DNA from: Rhodospirillaceae bacterium
GTDB lineage: Bacteria; Pseudomonadota; Alphaproteobacteria; SP197
Direction of reading: 5' to 3'
DNA length: 6,348 nt
NCBI GenBank assembly: GCA_018700655.1
Contig: JABIUG010000223.1
Location: 1 to 6,348, forward strand
Of the stretch, positions 1-6,348 are shown in pieces (position 1 is the stretch's first letter; every line of letters starts with the position of its first letter). The notes under the pieces were generated by a model. That model made no database searches. It saw only the letters and a list, made by a program, of their open reading frames with translations, and had not been told where the DNA came from. The position numbers and the translations under genes are program-made.

Positions 1-223
1 CCCCAGCGTTTGACAGTGCCTTGCTGATGACCAGCACGGCCAGCACCGTGACAACCGCGGGATGGCCGAATCCCTGGAAGACATCGCCGGTGGGGATCAA
101 CCCTGTTGCCGCAGCAGCCATCAGACCGCCAAAGGCTACGAGGTCATAACGCCACCGGCCCCATACAAAAAGCACCGAAAGCACCACGACAATGACGCAG
201 ATCGTGATCTGGTCAGCGGTCAT
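1..223 (-). CDS. SLC13-family permease, N-terminal part (runs off left edge)
   Basis: Reading leftward from an ATG at 221-223, the frame stays open for 74 codons to the window edge, so only the N-terminus is visible. It begins MTADQITICVIVVV and is strongly hydrophobic. One membrane segment lies at about residues 5-20, followed by the WGRWRYDLVA loop, a second segment at about 25-42, then GDVFQGFGHPAVVTVLAV leading into a third segment. The WGRWRYD and GFGHPAV pattern matches bacterial SLC13 (divalent anion:sodium symporter-like) permeases, which often carry TrkA-C domains further on; that part is not visible. These are inner-membrane carriers for anions such as sulfate or dicarboxylates, and the substrate cannot be told here. 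The start is supported by an AGG-type ribosome site six bases upstream and a gap of only 26 bases after the aldehyde dehydrogenase stop, which suggests co-transcription. The family call is fairly sure; the substrate is unknown. Confidence 0.8.
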   Translation of the reverse strand, partial: MTADQITICVIVVVLSVLFVWGRWRYDLVAFGGLMAAAATGLIPTGDVFQGFGHPAVVTVLAVLVISKALSNAG

Positions 224-249
224 GGCGGCACCTGCCGGGACGGTGAGTT

Positions 250-1770
250 CTAGCCGATGTTGAAATCAATGCCCTGGGCCAACGGCAGTTCGCGTGAATA
301 GTTGATCGTGTTGGTCGCGCGACGCATGTAGGCGCGCCATGCGTCGGAACCGGATTCACGGCCCCCGCCGGTCTCTTTTTCACCGCCGAATGCGCCGCCG
401 ATTTCCGCGCCCGACGGGCCGATGTTGACGTTGGCGATGCCGCAATCGCTACCTTCGTCCGACAGGAAGGTTTCGGCTTCACGGATGTCGTTGGTGAAGA
501 TGCAGGACGATAGCCCCTGGGGCACGCCATTATGCATGGCGATCGCCTCATCCAGGTTGCTGTAACGCATGGCATAGAGAATGGGTGCAAAGGTTTCTTC
601 GGTGACGACGCTGGTCTGTCCGGGCATCTCGGCGATTGCCGGGCGGACGTAATAGGCATTCGGAAATTCCGTTTCCAGCAGCCGCTCACCACCGGTGACC
701 TTGCCGCCTTGATCGACCGCTTGCGACAGCGCAGCCTGCATCGATTGAAAGGCACGACCGTCCGTGATCGGGCCGACCAGGGTGCCGGCCTTCAGGGGAT
801 CGCCGACCGGGACGCTGGCATAGGCAGCCTTCAGTCGATCCAGCAGATCGTCATAGATGCTGTCATGGGCGATCAGGCGGCGCAGGCTGGTGCAGCGCTG
901 CCCTGCGGTGCCGACCGCAGAAAAGACCAGGCCGCGTACGGCCAGATCCAGATCAGCGGTCGGGGCGATGATGGCGCCGTTGTTGCCGCCAAGTTCCAGC
1001 AGGTAACGCCCCAGCCTTGCCGCGGTGCGGTGAGCGACCTCGTAACCCATGCGTACGCTGCCGGTGGCGCTGACCAGTGCGACATCGCGGTTGTCGACCA
1101 GGCGTTCGCCGACGTCCTTTTCACCGATCACGATCTCGAGCAGGCCCGACGGCACATCGAACGAACAGGCCTGTGCAGCCTTGAACAGAAGACGTTTGCA
1201 GGCAATCGCGGTCAACGGGGTCTTCTCGGATGGTTTCCAGACCATGGTGTTGCCGCAGACCGCAGCGATCGCATAGTTCCAGGACCACGGCGCCACGGGA
1301 AAATTGAAGGCGGTGATGCAGCCGACCACACCCATGGGATGCCAGGTTTCCATCATCCGGTGCCCGGGGCGTTCGGAAGCCATGGTCAGACCATAGAGCT
1401 GGCGTGACAAGCCGACCGCGAAGTCGCAGATGTCGATCATTTCCTGGACTTCGCCCTTGCCTTCTTCGAGGATCTTTCCGGCCTCAAGGGTGACAAGAGC
1501 ACCCAGTGCGTCCTTGTGTTCGCGCAGGGCGTTGCCCAGCAATCGCATGACCTCACCGCGTTGTGGCGGAGTCAGGGCACGCCAGGCTTTTTGCGTTTTG
1601 ACCGAGCGTGCGACTGCCGCATCGACTTCGTCGGGTGCTGTCCTTCGAACCTTGGCGATGACCGAGCCGTCGATCGGCGTTACGACGGAAAGATCGCCTC
1701 CAGTGAAGAACGCCTCGCGGATGTCGCTGTCGTTCAGCCCCAGTTCATCGAAGATTGCTTGTGTATTCAT
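250..1770 (-). CDS. amaB: ALDH7-family dehydrogenase (2-aminoadipate semialdehyde / piperideine-6-carboxylate dehydrogenase)
   Basis: This is a complete 506-residue cytosolic NAD(P)-dependent aldehyde dehydrogenase, the usual length for the family. Visible active-site elements are AFNFP with Asn156, WKPSE with Lys179 for cofactor binding, the general base Glu259 in LLELGGNN, the catalytic nucleophile Cys293 in GTAGQRCTS, and ETFAP with Glu392. The tail is diagnostic of ALDH7 (antiquitin / AmaB): GSDCGIANVNIGPSGAEIG at about 440-458, then FGGEKETGGGRESGSDAW and a TINYS motif at about 488-492. Family members oxidise 2-aminoadipate 6-semialdehyde (in equilibrium with piperideine-6-carboxylate) to 2-aminoadipate, the last oxidation in several lysine breakdown routes. 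Some bacterial relatives act on other semialdehydes, so the exact substrate is inferred. The ATG at 1768-1770 gives a family-like N-terminus, with only a weak GGAA-like site upstream. The gene follows the broken kinase by 110 bases and precedes the permease by 26. No partner lysine catabolic gene is visible. Confidence 0.9.
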   Translation of the reverse strand: MNTQAIFDELGLNDSDIREAFFTGGDLSVVTPIDGSVIAKVRRTAPDEVDAAVARSVKTQKAWRALTPPQRGEVMRLLGNALREHKDALGALVTLEAGKILEEGKGEVQEMIDICDFAVGLSRQLYGLTMASERPGHRMMETWHPMGVVGCITAFNFPVAPWSWNYAIAAVCGNTMVWKPSEKTPLTAIACKRLLFKAAQACSFDVPSGLLEIVIGEKDVGERLVDNRDVALVSATGSVRMGYEVAHRTAARLGRYLLELGGNNGAIIAPTADLDLAVRGLVFSAVGTAGQRCTSLRRLIAHDSIYDDLLDRLKAAYASVPVGDPLKAGTLVGPITDGRAFQSMQAALSQAVDQGGKVTGGERLLETEFPNAYYVRPAIAEMPGQTSVVTEETFAPILYAMRYSNLDEAIAMHNGVPQGLSSCIFTNDIREAETFLSDEGSDCGIANVNIGPSGAEIGGAFGGEKETGGGRESGSDAWRAYMRRATNTINYSRELPLAQGIDFNIG

Positions 1771-1837
1771 GGCATCTGTTCCGTTTTACGTGGCGGCCTT
1801 CATAGATCGGATCATGGCCTGCCGGAATCACAGTGTG

Positions 1838-1851
1838 CCACGGAACCGTGG
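1838..1851. repeat. Perfect 14-base dyad (possible operator or weak hairpin)
   Basis: The sequence CCACGGAACCGTGG is a six-base inverted repeat around a two-base centre. It lies in the 110-base gap between the histidine kinase remnant and the aldehyde dehydrogenase, about 68 bases upstream of the dehydrogenase start. It could bind a dimeric regulator of the dehydrogenase/permease pair. As RNA it would form a five-base stem with a four-base loop, but no T-run follows on either strand, so an intrinsic terminator is unlikely. A chance occurrence in G+C-rich DNA cannot be excluded. Confidence 0.3.
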
Positions 1852-1880
1852 GCGGGTTGCGGCCTGGAGTCTCGAAGCAA

Positions 1881-3961
1881 TCAGGCAGGTTGGGCGTGCT
1901 TGTCTGTCACTGCTGGGGGCTGGGCGGTGGTTTCCCCGCCTTCGATGATCAGGCGGCTGCGTGGCCAGGTCGCGGTGACGGTGGTGCCTTCACCGACCAC
2001 GCTGGCGATTTCCAGCGTGCCGCCATGCAGCTCGACCAGGCCTTCACGATCGCAAGACCCAGACCGGTGCCCTGGCGTTGCTTCGAGGTCTTGGCCTGGA
2101 CAAAGGGTTCGGTGATGCGGTCAAGGATTTCGGCCGGGATACCGATGCCGCTGTCGGCCACGGCGATGATCAGGTCGCCGTTCTGGGCCATCACCGCCCT
2201 GGTCGATACGGTGCCACCGGGATCGGTGAACTTCACGGCATTGGACAACAGGTTGAACAGAACCTGTCTGACCGAACGTTCATCGGCGCGAAGCTCGGGC
2301 AGACCATCCTCGATCTCGGAGACCATGCTGACATCGCCCTTTTCGACCAGAGGCCGCATCAGGCGCAGGGTTGCTGCTGTCATGTCGGCAATATCGATGT
2401 TGTCGTCTTCGAGTTGCAACTCGCCCTGTTCCATCTTGGCGAGATCAAGGATCTCGTTGATCAGACCGAGCAGATGTTTGCCGCTGAAGTGGATGTCACC
2501 GATGTATTCCTTGTAACGCTCATTCTCCATCGGGCCCAGAATCTCGGCCGACATGGTTTCGGAGAAACCTATAATGGCGTTCAGCGGCGTCCTGAGCTCA
2601 TGGCTCATGCTGGAGACTAAACGCGAAATCGCATGATTGGCGTGTTCCAGCTTCAGATTGGCCGCCACGAGCGCCTGCTCAGCCCGCCTGCCTCGCCTTG
2701 CCATAGGCACCCAGACGGTCACGTTCGTGCGGTGCTTCCAGCTTTTCGACATCACACAACGCCACCACGCTTTGCGGGTTGGGGTAGCCCAGGATATCGC
2801 CATAGGCGTTGTTGCAGAACAGGATCTGGTTGTTGCGATGGATCATCACGCCCTGGATCGACTCTTCGATCAGCATGCGGAAGCGCGATTCACTGGTGCG
2901 CAACTTGGCCGACCGCCGCTCGACGTCCTGTTGCAGCGTGATCGTCGTTTCCTTCAGGTTGCGCTGGCGCGCACGGCTCAGCATCAGGCCCAGAACGATC
3001 AGGGTGGCGAGCAGAATGACACCCGCGACGACATACTGCAGGCGCAGCTCAGAAAGGTTGGTGTCGACCACATCATCAGGCGCGGTCAGCGCAAGGACCA
3101 GGGTCTTGTCGCCGACCGGCACATGGCTCCACGAGGTCATGAGGCGTTCGTCGCGGCCATCATCGAACATGATCAGATCGCCGGCCCCGGAAGGCTCCGT
3201 CAGCATGCGTCGTACCGAAGCCGCCGCCTGGCCCGGCCTTCCAGGCCGGCGAGTAGATCACTGCCAACCTCGGTGTCCTCTGAAGCGAACAGCACGACAC
3301 CCTGTTGGTCGATGATCGTCGCCGAGCCCAGCCGCCCGGCACTGATTGGTTCGACGAACCGGCCGATCGGTCCGGCAAGGTCACCGAATGCCACCAGAAT
3401 TCCCAGGACTTGATTGCTTCCGATCAGCGGTCGGTAGACCACGACCGAAAACCCGTCGCGATAGGGGGCAATGGCCAGATGAGTCTGCGGATTTTGAACA
3501 AGATCAGGCAGGGAAAAGAGAACCTGCACGGTATCCTTGACATCGGGGATGTCTTCGACGTCTGTGATCGGTCCATAGAGTTGTTTCGCCACGACCGAAC
3601 CGTCAGGCTCAAACAGCACGAGCGGTATCAGATCGACCCTGGCGTGGTTGACCAGGACCAGCCTCAGCGCGGTCGGTGAGGTCGCCTGTTGGCCCAGCAA
3701 CGTTGTCAGCTGATCGCCTGCCAGTTCGGTGCGCTGGAGATAGGTCTCGTCGAGGTTTTCGGAAAGCGCACGTGCCGCGATGCCGGTGATCGCGGCCTGC
3801 TCGTCGTTGAAATTCGCGCGATAACGTTCGACAGCCAGGGAATCCAGCCACGACACGGCCATGACGAGCACCAGCATCGCGACGGCACCAATCACCATCA
3901 CGGCCCAGGTCGTGGCCCGCAAGCTGCGCGTCGAGCGCGAGAAAGGATTACTATCGGTCAC
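1881..3961 (-). pseudogene. Membrane-bound PAS sensor histidine kinase, broken by three frame lesions
   Basis: Three reading frames must be joined to recover one kinase. Frame one runs from a GTG at 3959-3961: a transmembrane segment at about residues 19-39 (nucleotides 3845-3907), then an extracytoplasmic sensor region that looks Cache-like. Frame two carries the rest of that sensor, a second transmembrane segment near 2973-3035, and the first half of a PAS domain (ESRFRMLIEESIQGVM to KARQAG, 2682-2891). Frame three holds RRAEQAL, the HisKA box MSHELRTPLNAIIGFS with phospho-acceptor His at 2600-2602, the N-box NLLSNAVKF near 2260, G1 DSGIGIP near 2150, EPFVQ, and G2 GTGLGLAIVK near 2060. A final shift restores GLVELHGGTLEIASVVGEG and a stop at 1881-1883. 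Lesions lie near 3230, 2680-2695 and 2041. The two outer ones look like single-base losses; the middle one lacks about 40-50 PAS residues. Such proteins autophosphorylate and signal to a response regulator; none is visible here. If the single-base indels are sequencing errors, the PAS deletion would still break the frame. Confidence 0.85.
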
Positions 3962-4020
3962 GTCGCCGCCTGTGCGTCGTCGAAAGTTCCAAGATTGGTC
4001 ATGTCGTGTTCATTGCGACG

Positions 4021-4043
4021 GATCCCAGCGTCGTCCCGGGATC
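4021..4043. other. Short inverted repeat in the ubiG-kinase gap
   Basis: GATCCC at 4021-4026 is complementary to GGGATC at 4038-4043, giving a six-base stem with an 11-base loop. It lies 60-82 bases after the ubiG stop, in the 141-base gap before the kinase start. No T-run follows on the leftward strand, so it is not a typical intrinsic terminator. Read-through from ubiG into the kinase remnant is therefore possible. The rest of this gap shows no clear promoter or gene. Confidence 0.25.
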
Positions 4044-4102
4044 ATACACCATCTGCCCGGTCGAGTGCCATGGGTCTCGCGATGATCTGTAGAAAGGTTC
4101 GC

Positions 4103-4879
4103 CTAACTGTGATCGTTGCCGATGCGCGCGCGCAGGATGTAGTTCACTGCAGTATCGCGTCCCAGTGACCAGCGGTTGGCAAGCGGGTCGAACACTAGGC
4201 CTGTAACGTCCTCGACTTGGGCGCCGCCGGTGCGCAGATCGCGTGCTAGTTCGGACGGTTTCACGAATTTCGACCAGGTATGGGTGCCACGCGGGACCCA
4301 TTGCAGGATGTATTCTGCGCCCACGATGCCGAGCGCATAGGATTTGGCCGTGCGGTTCAGGGTCGACAGCAGGATCACTCCGCCGGGACGCACACAGGCG
4401 CAGCAAGCTGCCACGAATGCGGCGCGGTCGGCGACATGTTCGACAATCTCCATCGCAACCAGGGCATCAAAACGCTCACCCGAAGCCGCCAGTGCCTCGA
4501 TCGTCTCCATGCGGTAGTCGATCGCCAGGTCTGATGTTTCGGCATGGGAGCGCGCGACGTTGATCGCCTCGTGCGAAGCATCGACGCCTGTCATATCGGC
4601 GCCCAGCCGGGCGAGCGGTTCGGTGACGAGGCCGCCGCCGCATCCGATGTCGGCGATCGAAAGGCCCTGCAATGGCCGGTCTGTTGCCGCATCAAGGCCA
4701 AAGTGTCCTCTCAGGCTGTCACGCAGATAGCCGAGCCTGACCGGGTTGAGCCGGTGCAGGGGTTTGAAGGGGCCATCCTGATCCCACCAGTGGTCGGCGA
4801 CCGCGGAGAAGTTTTCGATCTCGCGGGAATCGACGGTGTTGGGATGTTCCGTTGTGGTCTGGTCTGCTTGCGTCGTCAT
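4103..4879 (-). CDS. ubiG: Ubiquinone biosynthesis O-methyltransferase UbiG
   Basis: This is a 258-residue SAM-dependent methyltransferase, close to the family length. UbiG carries out both O-methylations of ubiquinone synthesis: the early polyprenyl-catechol step and the final demethylubiquinol step. It works in the cytoplasm at the membrane face. The N-terminal signature is clear: EIENFSAVADHWWDQDG at about 20-36, then FKPLHRLNPVRLGYL at 38-52. SAM motif I is DIGCGGG at 77-83, with the ribose-binding acidic residue Asp100 in TGVD, EIVEHV at 144-149 and RPGGVILLSTLNRT at about 164-177. The C-terminal YILQWVPRGTHTWSKF is also typical of UbiG. I chose the ATG at 4877-4879 because it gives the usual short leader before the EIENF motif. 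The frame stays open upstream to a TTG at 4952-4954, including an ATG at 4940-4942, but that extension is not family-like. No clear Shine-Dalgarno site precedes the chosen start. Confidence 0.95.
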   Translation of the reverse strand: MTTQADQTTTEHPNTVDSREIENFSAVADHWWDQDGPFKPLHRLNPVRLGYLRDSLRGHFGLDAATDRPLQGLSIADIGCGGGLVTEPLARLGADMTGVDASHEAINVARSHAETSDLAIDYRMETIEALAASGERFDALVAMEIVEHVADRAAFVAACCACVRPGGVILLSTLNRTAKSYALGIVGAEYILQWVPRGTHTWSKFVKPSELARDLRTGGAQVEDVTGLVFDPLANRWSLGRDTAVNYILRARIGNDHS

Positions 4880-4977
4880 GGCGGCAAGAGTATGTAGGCC
4901 GCGCTCCGCGTCGGGAAGCCCAAAACACATACGGCTGTCCATCAAGAGGTCCAAATTCCGCGGGTTCAGGTGACACC
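4880..4977. promoter_or_regulatory. Divergent ubiG / lysC intergenic region
   Basis: These 98 bases separate the two divergent starts and must hold the promoters for both genes unless those lie inside coding sequence. For ubiG, the leftward strand shows TTGGAC (4949-4954) and TATGTG (4926-4931) with a 17-base spacer, a weak sigma70-like pair. I see no convincing pair for lysC. The space is too short for a lysine riboswitch of usual length, and no terminator-like hairpin with a T-run is present. Confidence 0.45.
4968..4973 (+). promoter_or_regulatory. lysC ribosome binding site
   Basis: AGGTGA lies four bases before the ATG at 4978-4980. This site decides the lysC start, because the frame is open further upstream to an ATG at 4852 that lies inside ubiG and would add 42 residues unlike any aspartate kinase. 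Confidence 0.7.
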
Positions 4978-6201
4978 ATGTCTCTTATTGTTCAAAAATT
5001 CGGCGGCACATCGGTTGGCGATCTCGAACGCATCGCCAAGGCTGCGGTGCATGTCAAACGTGCGATTGATGACGGCCATCAGGTCGCGGTTGTTGTTTCG
5101 GCCATGTCGGGAGAAACCGACAGGCTGGTCGGGCTGGTTGACGGCGTCGAAAAGGACCTGGATCGCCAGGAACATGATGCCATCGTCGCCAGTGGCGAAC
5201 AGGTCACGGCAGGCCTGATGGCGCTGACGTTGCAGAAGATGGGCGTGCCGTCGCGCTCCTGGCAGGGCTGGCAGGTGCCGGTGATCACCGATGAAAGCCA
5301 TAGCCGCGCCCGGGTCCAGGAGGTCAAGCCGCACAACCTCAATGCCTGTATCGATGCTGGCGTCGTTCCCATTGTGACGGGTTTTCAGGGGGTGACCCAG
5401 GAAGGGCGTATCACGACACTGGGTCGTGGTGGATCCGATCTCAGCGCCGTCATTCTTGCCGCGGCGCTGGGTGCCGAACGCTGCGATATCTTCACTGATG
5501 TCGAAGGAGTCTTTACCTGCGATCCGCGGGTCGTTGCCAAGGCCCACAAGCTCGATAAGATCACTTATGAAGAAATGCTGGAAATGGCATCGCAGGGCGC
5601 AAAGGTGTTGCACACCCGCTCGGTTGCCACAGCCATGAATCACCATGTCCGGCTGCAGGTCCTCTCGACCTTCACCGGCGCACCCGGAACACTGGTCGTC
5701 GACGAGGACGAAATCGTGGAACAGAAGGTTGTCAGTGGCATCGCCTATAGCCGGGACGATGCCAAGATCACCATGGTCGGCTTGCCCGACCGGCCCGGCG
5801 TGGCGGCTTCGTTGTTTGGTCCGCTCGCCGATGCCGATATCAACGTCGACATGATCGTCCAGAACATCTCGCCTGATGGCGATGCGACCGACCTGACGTT
5901 TACGGTCGCCAAGGGTGATCTCGATAAGGCACTTCAGGTTATCCATGACTCCAATGGTAATCTGGGCGCACGACGGATCGAGCCGGACCCCGATGTCGTC
6001 AAGGTTTCGGTGATCGGCGTCGGCATGCGCAGCCACGCGGGTGTCGCAGGCAGCATGTTCGAGGCGCTCGCTGAAAAGGGGATCAACATTCAGTTGATCT
6101 CGACGTCCGAAATCAAGATCAGCGTCCTGATCTCCGAAGACTATCTGGAGCTGGCGCTGCGCGCTCTCCACACTGCCTATGGCCTGGATACCGATGAGTA
6201 A
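4978..6201 (+). CDS. lysC: Aspartate kinase (aspartokinase), monofunctional with paired ACT domains
   Basis: This 407-residue cytosolic enzyme phosphorylates L-aspartate with ATP to 4-phospho-aspartate. That is the committed step toward diaminopimelate/lysine, threonine, methionine and isoleucine. The N-terminal amino-acid kinase domain spans about 1-245: KFGGTSVGD at 7-15, SAMSGETD at 41-48, ASGEQVTAGL at 71-80 with the conserved Glu74, GFQGVT at 135-140, TLGRGGSDLSA at 147-157, TDVEGVFTCDPR at 173-184 and GAKVLH at 207-212. Two C-terminal ACT domains follow, at about 264-335 (NISPDGDATDLTFTV) and 341-407 (ISTSEIKISVLI). They are the usual site of lysine and/or threonine feedback inhibition. 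The length and absence of a homoserine dehydrogenase part mark the short monofunctional class. The ATG at 4978 has a good ribosome site and gives the family N-terminus. The gene reads intact, and its TAA at 6199-6201 lies 8 bases before the next gene. Confidence 0.97.
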   Translation: MSLIVQKFGGTSVGDLERIAKAAVHVKRAIDDGHQVAVVVSAMSGETDRLVGLVDGVEKDLDRQEHDAIVASGEQVTAGLMALTLQKMGVPSRSWQGWQVPVITDESHSRARVQEVKPHNLNACIDAGVVPIVTGFQGVTQEGRITTLGRGGSDLSAVILAAALGAERCDIFTDVEGVFTCDPRVVAKAHKLDKITYEEMLEMASQGAKVLHTRSVATAMNHHVRLQVLSTFTGAPGTLVVDEDEIVEQKVVSGIAYSRDDAKITMVGLPDRPGVAASLFGPLADADINVDMIVQNISPDGDATDLTFTVAKGDLDKALQVIHDSNGNLGARRIEPDPDVVKVSVIGVGMRSHAGVAGSMFEALAEKGINIQLISTSEIKISVLISEDYLELALRALHTAYGLDTDE

Positions 6202-6209
6202 CCTGGCCC

Positions 6210-6348
6210 ATGCCCCGGGATAACGGGCTGACCAGGCTGGAGGCACTCTGGGCGCCTGGTTGCGCCCTGCTGGGTGTTGAATACGCCATTATGGGCGGCG
6301 CCATGACCTGGGTTTCGGAACGTAATCTTGTGGCGGCGATCTCAAACG
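6210..6348 (+). CDS. Nitronate monooxygenase-family protein, N-terminal part (runs off right edge)
   Basis: An open frame of 46 codons runs from the ATG at 6210-6212 to the edge. It reads MPRDNGLTRLEALWAPG, then LLGVEYAIMGGAMTWVSERN and LVAAISN. The AIMGGAM...LVAAISN pattern matches the first strand and helix of the FMN-binding TIM barrel in the nitronate monooxygenase / 2-nitropropane dioxygenase family. These enzymes use FMN and oxygen to oxidise alkyl nitronates such as propionate 3-nitronate; many family members have unknown substrates. The active-site histidine and the flavin phosphate site lie beyond the window. The start follows lysC by 8 bases, with no clear ribosome site, so translation is probably coupled. 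An alternative ATG at 6194-6196 overlaps the lysC stop in another frame and reaches a stop after nine codons; see the finding on a possible lost base. The family is fairly sure, the exact start less so. Confidence 0.75.
   Translation, partial: MPRDNGLTRLEALWAPGCALLGVEYAIMGGAMTWVSERNLVAAISN

Noticed and set aside
532..1407. 291-codon plus-strand frame across the aldehyde dehydrogenase
   Set aside because: It is a shadow of the ALDH7 gene, with low-complexity composition rich in Gly, Asp and Arg and no family features.
2078..3413. Plus-strand frames of 180 and 258 codons across the kinase
   Set aside because: They are opposite a clear histidine kinase coding pattern and show no recognisable motifs.
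4852..4977. Extended 449-residue version of LysC from an upstream ATG
   Set aside because: The extra 42 residues overlap the ubiG start and are not aspartate-kinase-like. The ATG at 4978 has a ribosome site and the expected MSLIVQKFGG start.
4880..4977. Lysine riboswitch or attenuator upstream of lysC
   Set aside because: The region is only 98 bases, is shared with the divergent ubiG promoter, and shows no terminator hairpin with a T-run.
5569..5800. Internal lysC start producing a separate regulatory subunit, as in some Gram-positive bacteria
   Set aside because: I found no in-frame ATG or GTG with a convincing ribosome site near the start of the ACT region.
4966..6246. 426-codon open frame on the minus strand opposite lysC
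   Set aside because: It is fully antisense to an unambiguous aspartate kinase and has no recognisable domain. Long antisense frames are a known effect of high-G+C codon bias.
1..6348. CRISPR array, tRNA, rRNA, insertion sequence or phage genes
   Set aside because: I saw no spaced direct repeats, cloverleaf-like sequence, transposase motifs or long terminal inverted repeats.

Overview
The window looks like chromosomal DNA from an alphaproteobacterium, probably of the Rhodospirillales type. The evidence is high G+C coding DNA with strong third-position bias, protein sequences typical of that class, and a ubiG gene placed divergently next to lysC. That assignment is inference. I see no RNA genes, insertion sequences, CRISPR arrays or phage genes.

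Layout: the first 4.9 kb is read leftward. In transcription order it holds ubiG (ubiquinone O-methyltransferase, 4103-4879), a broken membrane-bound PAS/sensor histidine kinase gene (1881-3961), an ALDH7-family aldehyde dehydrogenase of the aminoadipate-semialdehyde / piperideine-6-carboxylate type (250-1770), and the 5' end of an SLC13-type permease gene that runs off the left edge (1-223). A 98-base divergent intergenic region (4880-4977) separates this block from the rightward genes. Those are lysC (aspartate kinase, 4978-6201) and, 8 bases further on, the 5' end of a nitronate monooxygenase-family gene that runs off the right edge (6210-6348).

How the genes relate: LysC commits aspartate to the lysine/threonine/methionine branch, while the ALDH7 enzyme is the family that finishes lysine breakdown to 2-aminoadipate, so the two ends of lysine metabolism lie about 3.2 kb apart. 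The permease starts 26 bases after the dehydrogenase and is probably co-transcribed with it. UbiG acts in quinone synthesis and has no obvious functional link to the rest.

The most notable feature is the histidine kinase. All its domains are recognisable, but the reading frame is broken at three places: two apparent single-base losses in G/C runs, and one junction where the second half of the PAS domain is missing. It is best annotated as a pseudogene, unless resequencing shows that the small indels are errors. I do not see a convincing novel biological system; the rest is ordinary metabolic gene content.
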